DNA of 64,000 nucleotides, taken from the NCBI RefSeq assembly GCF_050219315.1, contig NZ_CP116939.1, forward strand, positions 1,488,001 through 1,552,000. The letters run 5' to 3'. Each line of letters begins with the position of its first letter. Position 1 is the stretch's first letter. The notes under the pieces are model-generated. The model was not told the origin of the DNA. It saw nothing but the letters and a program-made list of their open reading frames with translations, and searched no databases. A program made the position numbers and the translations under genes. Shown here one piece after another: positions 35,605 to 44,334 of the stretch. This DNA is from Megasphaera_A sueciensis (GTDB taxonomy: Bacteria; Bacillota; Negativicutes; Veillonellales; Megasphaeraceae).

Positions 35605-37584
35605 ATAGCTGCTGAAAATGATACTCCTATCATCCTTGCTGCTATTATCTTTATTATTGTGACTATCTTTTTTATTTTCACTTGACTGTTTCCCTAACAA
35701 GTCGTTATTCTGAACAGCTGCCGTATTGTCTGTATTACCCGGATCTTCTCCGATAACAGCTTTCCCTTCATTAAGCTGATGACTTTTAGCCAGTAAAGCA
35801 TCCCTTTTTTCCTTAGACACGATTTTGATGCCAATCTGTCCGTCACCCGTTACAATATAAGGAGTAGATAACGTAGATTTTTTATCACCATTTGTTTCTT
35901 CTACCACTCCTTTCTTTGCTGGTTTTATAATATCTTTTGAAGGTTCTGCCGGCTCCTTGCCCTTTATTTTTTCTTTTTTTATGGTTTGATGTCCATCATT
36001 AATCATGCTTATACCTGGGTCTAACGGTTCAATAACCAAGTCATTATTCGCATCATTTGTTTCGATTTCCTTCTTAAGCTGACCAAAATCTTTAAAATGC
36101 CGTAGCCGTTCGATAATTTCATCCGTCAAATTATACCGCTGTTTTTCAATCAGATACGGCAGCGGTACAATGCCGCCACCTCGTACTTCAAGCATCATAG
36201 TACCAAGCGGCTGATCATCCGGGACGGTATATGTCATGGTTTTCACTTCATCAGCCCCTCGATACGGATGCAGTGTTACCTTAAAATAAATCGTATCTCC
36301 CGGACTAGCCACAACAGGTGCCGCTGTCGCTGCAATAATACGAGCCGATTTTTTCGCTTGCGTAATATCAACCGACATATCCACATCAAGAATAGGATAA
36401 TCAATAAATTCATTATGTTTTAAAATATCCAGCACATTATATAATTCATCAATACTTTTTTCATTCACGTTATCTTCGGAATAATACATATTATGACGTG
36501 TAATATCCTTGTCGCGTCCCTTAGAAGAACGAACGGTATATGCAAATTCCACTGTACCTCCGCCGGAACGGTCAATCGTCTTATTCACGACATTATATAC
36601 ACTGGTAGCCGTCAGTACCGGAGTTAACTCATTGTCTTCAATAATTTTCACCCGTTTTAAGCTTTGTGCCCCCGTATCGTCATCATGAACGCGAATAATT
36701 ACAGGAATCCCTGGAGCAAGTCTACCGTACTCCCCTGCAATCCCCGCACCGCGATCCTGTTCTATTTTTCCGACTTCCGCTCCAACAGAACCCAGTTTAA
36801 AAGAACTAGACATACTATTGACAATCGTAAAAATATAAGCATTATGCATAAAATAATTAATGCTGCCTTTTTTTAAAAACGGATGTCCAAACGCAACAAT
36901 ATGATCATTATCAATATAGGTTACCGTACCAATAGCCCCTAATTTTAAATCACCGTTAACTAATGCTGCCGCTACAGAGCTTCCTGGTTCCAAAGGAAAT
37001 GCCGCGTTGTCAGTTGCAGCTGTTGCTGTATCAACAGGCACAAATTTATATTGCGGTAATTTGTCTTGCATCCATGCCATAGAGGCAGCATCAAATCCGG
37101 AAGTCATCAAAGGAGTAGATATCGGTACTAAAGAAGCTTCTCTGGCATTAAATGGCTGTATTTCTTCTTTAGATGGCACATTCCACAACTTTAACATATC
37201 ACCAATAGGCGTAATCATACCAATTTTTGAATTTGTAAATGACCAGCCATAAGCGATAGCACCCAGCAATTTGCCGTTAATATATACAGGGCTGCCACTC
37301 ATTCCCTGCGCAATACCCCCAGTTTGATCAATCAGCGGACCCGAAAATTTAGCTAAAATCAAATCACCGGAGGGACCGCTGTTTTTCATAACCCCCAATA
37401 TCTCTACAGAGAAAGTCTCTATATCGGTACCATGCGTAACCGTCTTAGCATATCCCGTCATTCCAGTCTGAACCTCACTGACGGGCATGAATTCTTCTGC
37501 ATAAGAAATAATAGAAAAAGAACAACACAAAGTTACCAGTGCCGCTCTTACAGCTAACCGCCGCCAGTTAATTTTTTTCACCAT
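35602..37584 (-). CDS. SpoIVB peptidase S55 domain protein
   Basis: 660 residues. A signal peptide (LAVRAALVTLCCSFSIISYAEE) is followed by FMPVSEVQTGMTGYAKTVTHGTDIETFSVEILGVMKN. The catalytic Ser block QGMSGSPVYINGKLLGAIAYGW is near residue 95 and the His block DHIVAFGHPFLKKG near residue 230. S55 peptidases cleave in the intermembrane space during sporulation (SpoIVB), but this family member also occurs in species that do not sporulate. In SpoIVB, as I recall, the His comes before the Ser; here the order is reversed. The C-terminal 300 residues hold beta domains and a charged, disordered tail. It follows the lipoyl-like gene by 8 nt. Confidence 0.82.
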   Translation of the reverse strand: MVKKINWRRLAVRAALVTLCCSFSIISYAEEFMPVSEVQTGMTGYAKTVTHGTDIETFSVEILGVMKNSGPSGDLILAKFSGPLIDQTGGIAQGMSGSPVYINGKLLGAIAYGWSFTNSKIGMITPIGDMLKLWNVPSKEEIQPFNAREASLVPISTPLMTSGFDAASMAWMQDKLPQYKFVPVDTATAATDNAAFPLEPGSSVAAALVNGDLKLGAIGTVTYIDNDHIVAFGHPFLKKGSINYFMHNAYIFTIVNSMSSSFKLGSVGAEVGKIEQDRGAGIAGEYGRLAPGIPVIIRVHDDDTGAQSLKRVKIIEDNELTPVLTATSVYNVVNKTIDRSGGGTVEFAYTVRSSKGRDKDITRHNMYYSEDNVNEKSIDELYNVLDILKHNEFIDYPILDVDMSVDITQAKKSARIIAATAAPVVASPGDTIYFKVTLHPYRGADEVKTMTYTVPDDQPLGTMMLEVRGGGIVPLPYLIEKQRYNLTDEIIERLRHFKDFGQLKKEIETNDANNDLVIEPLDPGISMINDGHQTIKKEKIKGKEPAEPSKDIIKPAKKGVVEETNGDKKSTLSTPYIVTGDGQIGIKIVSKEKRDALLAKSHQLNEGKAVIGEDPGNTDNTAAVQNNDLLGKQSSENKKDSHNNKDNSSKDDRSIIFSSY

Positions 37585-37592
37585 AGTTCTCC

Positions 37593-37889
37593 TTACTTTG
37601 ACTCCACAATGACAACGACTTCACCAGGCTGCACTGTACTTCCCGGATGTACCATAACCGCTTTTACTATACCACCTGTAGATGCACGAGTGGCAGGCAT
37701 CGGTCCCGCTAAAGCCATTACAGTCAAAAGTACATCGCCTTCCTTTACCGCCGCGCCTACAGGCATAACCGATGCGACAGTCCCTCCCAATGTTGCTATA
37801 TGCTGCACATCTGCTGCTAATGAAGCAGACGTGATAGCTAAGGATCCTATTATTCCCAGTATGACTGCTAGTTTCTTTTTTATCTTCAT
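37593..37889 (-). CDS. Exported lipoyl/biotinyl-fold protein without the modified lysine
   Basis: 98 residues: a signal peptide (KKLAVILGIIGSLAITSASLAAD) and a single barrel-sandwich hybrid domain. The domain pattern is ATLGGTVASVMPVGAAVKEGDVLLTVMALAGPMPATRASTGGIVKAVMVHPGSTVQPGEVVVIVE. It aligns well with biotin carboxyl carrier domains, but the hairpin that normally reads EAMKM is VMALAGPM, with no lysine to biotinylate. Export and loss of Lys point to a structural or binding role, such as in membrane-fusion adaptors. It lies between the mreB-like gene and the S55 gene, at 16-nt and 8-nt spacing. Confidence 0.7.
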   Translation of the reverse strand: MKIKKKLAVILGIIGSLAITSASLAADVQHIATLGGTVASVMPVGAAVKEGDVLLTVMALAGPMPATRASTGGIVKAVMVHPGSTVQPGEVVVIVESK

Positions 37890-37905
37890 GACAATTCACT
37901 CCCTA

Positions 37906-39000
37906 TCATAAATCATCAAAACTATCTTTTAGATGTTCCATTTCATTAAGAGCCTTGCCTGCTCCAAGTGTTACACATAGTAACGGCTCATCACAAAGAT
38001 ATGCCGCCATTCCTGTTGCTTCTGAAACAAGCCGATCCAGTCCTTCAAGAAGGAAGCCGCCTCCTGTTAAAACAATACCATGATCAGCAATATCTGCCGC
38101 CAGTTCCGGTGGTGTCTTTTCTAAAATAGAAACAACCGCACGCAAAATCGGATGAATTGTTTTCTGCAAAGCTGTACATATCTCCTTGGAATCAACATCA
38201 ACCATGATAGGAAGCCCCGTTTCCGTACTACGGCCTCTGACATCCGCAGTCAAATCACGACCATCAGGTAAAGCAGTGCCAATAAGTATTTTAAGTTCTT
38301 CAGCTGTTCGTCGTCCAATAATAATGTGTTTTTGTTTTTCTAAATAACGCATGATTGCTTCATCAAAAGTATTGCTGCCAATTTTCAAAGACTCACTAAT
38401 AACAATGCCGCTCAAACTAAGCACTGCCACGTCTGTAGTCCCGCCGCCAATGTCAACAACCATAGAACCATTGGATTTAGCAACGTCCAGTCCTGCTCCA
38501 ATAGCTGCCGCCAGAGGCTCTTCCATAACAACCACTTTTCTGACTCCAGCCTGCAGAACTGCTTCAACAACTGCCCGCCGTTCCACATTTGTAACTCCCG
38601 AAGGAACACAAATAATAACACGAGGTTTAAAAATATATGATTTTCCCACCGCTTTGCGGATAAAATATCGCAGCATATACTCTGTTGCATCATAATCAGC
38701 AATAACACCGTTATGCAACGGATGGAAAGCACAGATATGTTTTGGCGTTCGCCCTACCATTTCCTGCGCCTTTTTTCCGATAGCCACAACACGATGAACA
38801 TTCGCATCAACAGCCATAACAGCTGGTTCATTGACAACAATTCCCCGCCCTTTTACATAAACGACCACATTGGCTGTTCCCAAATCAATAGCCAGGTCAT
38901 TACCAAACCACCGGGAAAGAAAAAAAGAATGGGACCGCTTGGGCTGACGCTCTTTATTTCTTTTGTTTTTATTCTTTGTTGACCCGAACAATATCCGCAC
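37906..39000 (-). CDS. MreB/Mbl-like rod-shape determining actin homologue
   Basis: 364 residues. It has the MreB fold: phosphate 1 LAIDLGTANVVVYVKGRGIVVNEPAVMAVD, connect 1, phosphate 2 VVDIGGGTTDVAVLSLSGIV, and the adenosine motif HGIVLTGGGFLLEGLDRLV. MreB filaments guide cell-wall synthesis. The first 25 residues (RILFGSTKNKNKRNKERQPKRSHSF) are a basic extension in front of FLSRWFGNDLAIDL, not usual for MreB. The start used is the GTG at 39000, 32 nt inside murA; the ribosome site is weak, so the start is uncertain. Several MreB paralogues (MreB, Mbl, MreBH) exist in Firmicutes and I cannot tell which this is. Confidence 0.9.
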   Translation of the reverse strand: MRILFGSTKNKNKRNKERQPKRSHSFFLSRWFGNDLAIDLGTANVVVYVKGRGIVVNEPAVMAVDANVHRVVAIGKKAQEMVGRTPKHICAFHPLHNGVIADYDATEYMLRYFIRKAVGKSYIFKPRVIICVPSGVTNVERRAVVEAVLQAGVRKVVVMEEPLAAAIGAGLDVAKSNGSMVVDIGGGTTDVAVLSLSGIVISESLKIGSNTFDEAIMRYLEKQKHIIIGRRTAEELKILIGTALPDGRDLTADVRGRSTETGLPIMVDVDSKEICTALQKTIHPILRAVVSILEKTPPELAADIADHGIVLTGGGFLLEGLDRLVSEATGMAAYLCDEPLLCVTLGAGKALNEMEHLKDSFDDL

Positions 39001-40231
39001 CTAGCCTTTGTAATTTTAATACCAAATGATCATATCCACGATCAATATGATGTAAATATCCCACTTCAGTTTCTCCCAAAGCGACAAGACCAGCCAAAAC
39101 CAATGCAGCTCCTGCCCGTAAATCGGTAGCATTAACCTGACAGCCTTCCAGAGCCCGGACGCCTTCAACAATAGCACTGCGTCCCTCAATCCGTATTTTT
39201 GCACCCATACGCTTAAATTCATCTACATGCATAAATCGATTTTCAAATACGGTTTCCGTAATGACACTTGTTCCCTGACAAATGGTTGTAAGTGCCATAA
39301 ACTGAGCCTGCATATCGGTTGGAAAACCCGGGTAAGGAAGTGTTTTAATATCAGTCGGCCGAAGCGGATATTTGCCAATCACACGAATGCCATCGATGTC
39401 TTCTTCCACTATGGCGCCTACTTCTTTCAACTTGGACACAAGGGGTTTTAAATGTTCAGACAGGGCATTCTCCACATATACATTTCCTCCCGTCATTGCC
39501 GCCCCAACCATGAAAGTTCCCGCTTCAATACGATCAGGAATAACTGAGTGGACTGCACCATGAAGTTCTTTTACTCCTTCAATACGGATAATATTAGTTC
39601 CGGCTCCACGGATATTGGCTCCCATACTGTTCAAATAGGTTGCTAAGTCAACGATTTCTGGTTCCTCAGCTGCATTCTCCAATACCGTGCGGCCTTCAGC
39701 CATGGAAGCCGCCATCAAAATATTTTCCGTTGCCCCCACACTAGGGAAATCAAGATAAATCTGTGCTCCTTTTAATCCTTCCGGAACACTGGCCTCAATA
39801 TAACCATTTTCCAAATTTACTTTTGCTCCCATAGCTTCAAATGCCTTGAGATGCAGATCAATAGGCCTGGCACCTATAGAACATCCACCCGGAAGAGATA
39901 TTTTCCCTCTTCGTTTACGAGCCAGCAAAGGTCCCATGACCAAAAAAGACGCACGCATACGTCGCACTAGATCATAAGGTGCTGAAAATGAATCAAGATT
40001 CGCCGCGTCAATAACCAATGTCCCTTCCTGAGAAGAGTCAACTTTCACACCAAGTGAGGAAATAACCTCACATACTGTATGTACATCATCCAATTGAGGA
40101 ATTTCCTGTAATGTACTTTCCGTTGTCGCCAACATAGACGCTACAATAATCGGCAGTACGGCATTTTTAGCCCCACTGACCCGCACAGTCCCCTGCAAGG
40201 GATTTCCACCATGAATAACCAGTTTCTCCAA
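38969..40231 (-). CDS. murA: UDP-N-acetylglucosamine 1-carboxyvinyltransferase
   Basis: 420 residues. MurA transfers enolpyruvate from PEP to UDP-GlcNAc, the first committed peptidoglycan step and the target of fosfomycin. The N-terminal MEKLVIHGGNPLQGTVRVSGAKNAVLPIIVASML and the active loop LPGGCSIGARPIDLHLKAFEAMGA are present; that Cys is the one fosfomycin alkylates, so it should be sensitive in this respect. A GGAGG site lies before the ATG. Its 3' end overlaps the mreB-like gene by 32 nt. Confidence 0.98.
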   Translation of the reverse strand: MEKLVIHGGNPLQGTVRVSGAKNAVLPIIVASMLATTESTLQEIPQLDDVHTVCEVISSLGVKVDSSQEGTLVIDAANLDSFSAPYDLVRRMRASFLVMGPLLARKRRGKISLPGGCSIGARPIDLHLKAFEAMGAKVNLENGYIEASVPEGLKGAQIYLDFPSVGATENILMAASMAEGRTVLENAAEEPEIVDLATYLNSMGANIRGAGTNIIRIEGVKELHGAVHSVIPDRIEAGTFMVGAAMTGGNVYVENALSEHLKPLVSKLKEVGAIVEEDIDGIRVIGKYPLRPTDIKTLPYPGFPTDMQAQFMALTTICQGTSVITETVFENRFMHVDEFKRMGAKIRIEGRSAIVEGVRALEGCQVNATDLRAGAALVLAGLVALGETEVGYLHHIDRGYDHLVLKLQRLGADIVRVNKE

Positions 40232-40340
40232 TTCTGGTGCCTCCTAAATAGATTCAAAATATCTCTTATATAGACAATGATAGACTGCTATGCATATATA
40301 GTCATAATCTACCATTTTCATTAATTTTTACTATCAAGTC

Positions 40341-40352
40341 ATTGTACCATAA
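40341..40352 (-). promoter_or_regulatory. Possible extended -10 promoter of murA
   Basis: On the minus strand TATGGTACAAT carries an extended -10 (TG, one base, TACAAT); the -35 position (TTTTCG) is poor. Start would be near 40334, about 100 nt ahead of murA. The 408 nt between murA and glpX hold this site and the glpX terminator and nothing else that I can support. Confidence 0.45.
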
Positions 40353-40572
40353 AAGCGCATAAACGAAAAGGCATCATTTCAAATGTTAAAAATTTTTCTC
40401 GTCCTATTTTCTATCCGTAATAAAAAATAAGATGAACCAATGACTCTTGATAAAACATGCCCTCTATCAATTAGGAACAAATAAAAAATATTTTCAAACA
40501 CTATCTTCCCTCTTTATTTTACATCCACTTTTCCATGTATTATATATTATAATTTTTATTTTTTAAAAAAAA

Positions 40573-40623
40573 CGCCTTCTGTAAGGAATGTATTACAATA
40601 ATCATATTCCTTACAGAAGGTGT
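40573..40623 (-). terminator. Terminator of the glpX operon
   Basis: On the minus strand CACCTTCTGTAAGGAAT and ATTCCTTACAGAAGGCG pair along about 16 bp around an A/T loop, followed by eight T residues. It lies 17 nt past the glpX stop. Confidence 0.93.
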
Positions 40624-40639
40624 TTTATTGATAGCTTTA

Positions 40640-41605
40640 CTAAATATGAACACTCCATTTTGCTTTATTATCAAAACGATGAATCGTATCAACAAAACGA
40701 ATGGTCCCGCTCTTATAGCGCATAACAACTGAAGAAGTACGTGCCCCACTGCCAAAGTATTGAATTCCCTTCATCATAGGGGTATTAGTAACAGCCGTCG
40801 CTGAAAAAATACAATCATCACCTTTTACCAAATCATCAATCGTAAGGATTTTATTAACATCCGTAATTCCCATAGATTCACAACGTTTTCTTTCTGATTC
40901 CGTATACGGAATCAAACGTGCCTGCATGTCACCGCCTAAACATTTCAATGCTGCTGCACCAAGAACCCCCTCTGGAGCTCCACCGATTCCCATAAGAACA
41001 TGTGCACCAGAGCCTTCAATTCCAACATCCACAGCCGGGGATACATCTCCATCGCTGATAAGCTTAATACGTGCACCCGCTTCCCGGCATTCATGGATAA
41101 TATCAGCATGGCGTTCCCTGCCGAGAATAACAACGGTTAAATCATCAATACCACGTTGCAGACCCTCAGCAATACGACGTAAATTTTCTTTTACCGGCAT
41201 ATTCAAATCAATACACCCTTTAGCTCGCGGTCCGACACAAAGTTTTTCCATGTACATGTCCGGTGCATGAAGCAGACTTCCTTTACCAGCTATTGCTATC
41301 ACAGCAATAGCTCCATCCTGTCCCTTGGCAACCAAATTCGTACCTTCCAGCGGATCAACTGCAATATCTACGGGGATTCCGCCGGCTCCGACTTTTTCGC
41401 CTATGTAAAGCATCGGGGCTTCATCCAATTCGCCCTCCCCGATAACAACCGTTCCATCTACAGGTACGCTGGATAAAATTGAATGCATACCATCAACCGC
41501 CAACTGATCCGCCCCTACTTTATTTCCCATTCCCATGAGACGTCCGCTTTTTACCGCTGCGGCTTCTGTTACTCGCACAAATTCTAATGTTAATACTCTA
41601 TCCAT
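40640..41605 (-). CDS. glpX: Class II fructose-1,6-bisphosphatase
   Basis: 321 residues. GlpX hydrolyses fructose-1,6-bisphosphate to fructose-6-phosphate in gluconeogenesis; some homologues also act on sedoheptulose bisphosphate. Typical blocks are LEFVRVTEAAAVKSGRLMGMGNK, GTVVIGEGELDEAPMLYIGEKVG, IDIAVDPLEGTNLVAKGQDGAIAVIA (metal site) and HVLMGIGGAPEGVLGAAALKCLGGDMQARL. A GGAGG site precedes the ATG. It follows the fsa-like gene by 12 nt, a pairing also seen in Bacillus. Confidence 0.96.
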   Translation of the reverse strand: MDRVLTLEFVRVTEAAAVKSGRLMGMGNKVGADQLAVDGMHSILSSVPVDGTVVIGEGELDEAPMLYIGEKVGAGGIPVDIAVDPLEGTNLVAKGQDGAIAVIAIAGKGSLLHAPDMYMEKLCVGPRAKGCIDLNMPVKENLRRIAEGLQRGIDDLTVVILGRERHADIIHECREAGARIKLISDGDVSPAVDVGIEGSGAHVLMGIGGAPEGVLGAAALKCLGGDMQARLIPYTESERKRCESMGITDVNKILTIDDLVKGDDCIFSATAVTNTPMMKGIQYFGSGARTSSVVMRYKSGTIRFVDTIHRFDNKAKWSVHI

Positions 41606-41617
41606 TGTTGTACCTCC

Positions 41618-42262
41618 CTATTGATTTGCCTCTGCCCAGTCTTCTTTAAATCTCTTAATGCCTTCATCTGTCAGAGGGTGGTGCAAAGCCTGCATGATAA
41701 TCTTATATGGAACCGTAGCAATATTCGCACCGGCTTTTGCACATTCCGTGATATGCATCGGCCTTCGGATACTGGCAGCAATAATCTCCGTAACAATACC
41801 ATGTACAGCAAAAATATCAGCAATTTCCGCAATAAGAGCAATTCCATTCTGTCCTATATCTTCCAGCCGGCCCACAAAGGGGCTTACATAACTGGCGCCT
41901 GCTCGCGCTGCCATCAATGCTTGATTCGCTGAAAAAACAAGAGTTACATTCGTTCGAATCCCTACCATATGTAATGCTGCTACTGCCTTAAGTCCTTCTG
42001 CCGTCATAGGAATTTTTACAACTACCTGTTCATCAAGTGCCGCCAATACCTTTGCTTCCTTTATCATTTCCTGTGCATCATCAGCTAATACCTCTGCACT
42101 GACAGGTCCATTGACAATTGCCGTTATTTCTTTAATCACTTCATGAAAATCACGGCCTTCTTTAGCAACAAGAGACGGATTCGTCGTGACCCCGCAAATA
42201 ACTCCCATTGCATAAGCTGCCTTGATTTCTTCTACATTTGCCGTATCAATAAAAAATTTCAT
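41618..42262 (-). CDS. fsa: Fructose-6-phosphate aldolase / transaldolase-like protein (Fsa/TalC type)
   Basis: 214 residues, the short TalB/FSA class. It starts MKFFIDTANVEEIKAAYAMGVICGVTTNPSLVAKEGRDF; the Schiff-base Lys lies in VVVKIPMTAEGLKAV; NVTLVFSANQALMAARAGASYVSPFVGRLEDIG is the second signature. Members act as transaldolase in the pentose phosphate pathway or as fructose-6-phosphate aldolase; sequence alone does not decide. It sits between a zinc-ribbon protein gene (18 nt) and glpX (12 nt) in one operon of sugar-phosphate metabolism. Confidence 0.93.
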   Translation of the reverse strand: MKFFIDTANVEEIKAAYAMGVICGVTTNPSLVAKEGRDFHEVIKEITAIVNGPVSAEVLADDAQEMIKEAKVLAALDEQVVVKIPMTAEGLKAVAALHMVGIRTNVTLVFSANQALMAARAGASYVSPFVGRLEDIGQNGIALIAEIADIFAVHGIVTEIIAASIRRPMHITECAKAGANIATVPYKIIMQALHHPLTDEGIKRFKEDWAEANQ

Positions 42263-42280
42263 GGATGTGCCTCCTTTTTA

Positions 42281-42898
42281 TTAACCTGGTAATCCAAACT
42301 TCGTAAGAACGATAGCCCTACTTTTTTGCAACGAAAAAATATCTTTACCGCCATGCAAAACAATACGATGGCTGCGGCCGCAATTTTTGCATTGAAGAAC
42401 AATAGCCCCCGAATCAAAATATGCAATAATATGCTGATTGCTGCAGGAACATGTAATAGTTCCCGCTGCAAGCATATCATTAATGCGATCATACCCTGCC
42501 AGCATAATACCAGGATTATCATTAATACCCCATTTAAATAATAAACGGGAATAATTGCGGCGCTGCCTACCGATATATGCAGCTACAACGGCCGAAGTAC
42601 CACAGTATCCCAATTCCGTATAATAGTTCGTACAATAAATCCGTCTCACTTGATTTAAAGACCTAAGAAAACGGCTGTTTATAAGAGTATAATGTTTTTG
42701 ATTACAAAAAATACAGGAATGCTTGAGCAACCACAAGTTTTCTTGAATATGACGCACAGAACCAATATACTGTCCACAATCACAGTACACAGATTTCCAG
42801 GACGCCTCCACAGGTATAAATTGATTCAATTGAAAAATAGAAATACCTCCGCAGGCAGGACAATATAAAGCGGCAGAAACTTCCGTATGTATAACCAT
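42281..42898 (-). CDS. Uncharacterised zinc-ribbon protein
   Basis: 205 residues from the ATG at 42898, 8 nt after GAGGAG. Cysteine pairs occur as CPAC (near residue 15), CDC, CIFC, CSC and CKNC, enough for two or three zinc sites. The last part, ITCSCSNQHIIAYFDSGAIVLQCKNCGRSHRIVLHGGKDIFSLQKSRAIVLTKFG, reads like a ribbon with beta strands. I do not recognise the family and see no catalytic motif. It is co-directional with fsa and glpX, and its gene starts 90 nt after serS with no clear terminator between them. Confidence 0.6.
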   Translation of the reverse strand: MVIHTEVSAALYCPACGGISIFQLNQFIPVEASWKSVYCDCGQYIGSVRHIQENLWLLKHSCIFCNQKHYTLINSRFLRSLNQVRRIYCTNYYTELGYCGTSAVVAAYIGRQRRNYSRLLFKWGINDNPGIMLAGYDRINDMLAAGTITCSCSNQHIIAYFDSGAIVLQCKNCGRSHRIVLHGGKDIFSLQKSRAIVLTKFGLPG

Positions 42899-42987
42899 AA
42901 CGCTCACTCCTCTGCCTAATAGTTCTACATTAGGAACAAAAAATCCTGCCGCCCGTATTCCATTTATACTATGTAAAAATTGCTTTT

Positions 42988-44265
42988 TTACTTCTGTACT
43001 GTAATAATATCACAATGCATGTATGGACGCAAAGCCTCAGGAACGATAACAGTTCCATCTTTCTGCTGATAATTTTCCAATATAGCGGCTACGGTCCGTC
43101 CTACAGCAAGACCAGACCCGTTTAAAGTATGTACATATTCCGGCTTAGACGCAGATGTACGGCGAAAACGGATATTAGCCCGACGAGCTTGAAAATCTTC
43201 CGTATTGGAACACGAAGAAATTTCCCGATACTTATTCTGTCCAGGAAGCCATACTTCTATATCGTATGTTTTAGCTGCCGAGAAACCAATATCGCCCGTG
43301 CATAAAGTAACAACATGGTATGGTAATTTCAGCAACTGCAAAATAGTTTCTGCATTGTTTGTCAGCTTTTCTAATTCATCATAGCTGGTTTCCGGAGTTG
43401 TGAATTTGACCATTTCAACCTTATGGAACTGATGCTGACGAATAAGTCCTCGTGTGTCACGACCTGCCGATCCGGCTTCCGCACGGAAACAAGGGGTAAG
43501 TGCAGTATAATACAGCGGCAGTTTATCCCCATCGAGAATTTCTCCTCGATAATAGTTAGTAAGCGGCACTTCTGCTGTCGGAATAAGAAAATATTCCATA
43601 GATTCTAACCGGAACATATCTTCGTAAAATTTCGGCAATTGACCTGTCCCTATCATGGAATCACGATTAACTATATACGGTGGAATGACCTCTGTATATC
43701 CATCTTTTTCCGTATGCCTATCAAGCATAAAATTATATACTGCTCGTTCCAGCCGCGCTCCCTGTCCCATATAATACGTAAACCGGGATCCTGTAACTTT
43801 AGATGCTCGTTCCACATCAAGAATACCCAGTGCGGCCCCAATATCCCAATGATTTTTTGGTTCAAAATCAAACGTAGGAATTTCACCCCATTTACGTTGT
43901 TCCGGATTATCGTTATCATCATTTCCCAATGGCACGGACCGATGACACATATTAGGTATCATCAGCTGAACAGCCTTCATTTCATCTTCTGCTTCACGAA
44001 CATTACGGTCAAGTTCCGCTATTTCCGTGCCTACTTTTTTCATTTCTGCAATCTGAACATCTGCATTTTCTTTATTTCTTTTCAACTGACTGATTTCAGC
44101 AGTCACTGTATTGCGCTGACTTTTTAATGCTTCCACTTTTTGCAGTAAATTCCGGCGTTGTTCATCTAAACTCAAAAAACGATCTACATCTGCTTTAGCA
44201 TGACGGTTTATAATATTTTCCTTTACTTCCGCAGCGTGCTCACGTATAAATTTTACATCTAACAT
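42988..44265 (-). CDS. serS: Seryl-tRNA synthetase
   Basis: 425 residues. SerS charges tRNA-Ser. The N-terminal coiled-coil arm (KADVDRFLSLDEQRRNLLQKVEALKSQRNTVTAEI to about residue 110) binds the long variable arm of tRNA-Ser. The class II core has motif 2 CFRAEAGSAGRDTRGLIRQHQFHKVEMV and motif 3 LNGSGLAVGRTVAAILENYQ, with EISSCSNTEDFQARRANIRFR before it. It lies 69 nt after the histidine phosphatase gene without a terminator, so the serine T-box at the head of serC may control it too. Confidence 0.98.
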   Translation of the reverse strand: MLDVKFIREHAAEVKENIINRHAKADVDRFLSLDEQRRNLLQKVEALKSQRNTVTAEISQLKRNKENADVQIAEMKKVGTEIAELDRNVREAEDEMKAVQLMIPNMCHRSVPLGNDDNDNPEQRKWGEIPTFDFEPKNHWDIGAALGILDVERASKVTGSRFTYYMGQGARLERAVYNFMLDRHTEKDGYTEVIPPYIVNRDSMIGTGQLPKFYEDMFRLESMEYFLIPTAEVPLTNYYRGEILDGDKLPLYYTALTPCFRAEAGSAGRDTRGLIRQHQFHKVEMVKFTTPETSYDELEKLTNNAETILQLLKLPYHVVTLCTGDIGFSAAKTYDIEVWLPGQNKYREISSCSNTEDFQARRANIRFRRTSASKPEYVHTLNGSGLAVGRTVAAILENYQQKDGTVIVPEALRPYMHCDIITVQK

Positions 44266-44334
44266 AATAAAATACTTCCTTTCTCTTCTAAATAATCATG
44301 AGAAATAATCATGAGAAAACATTTTCAAACACAA

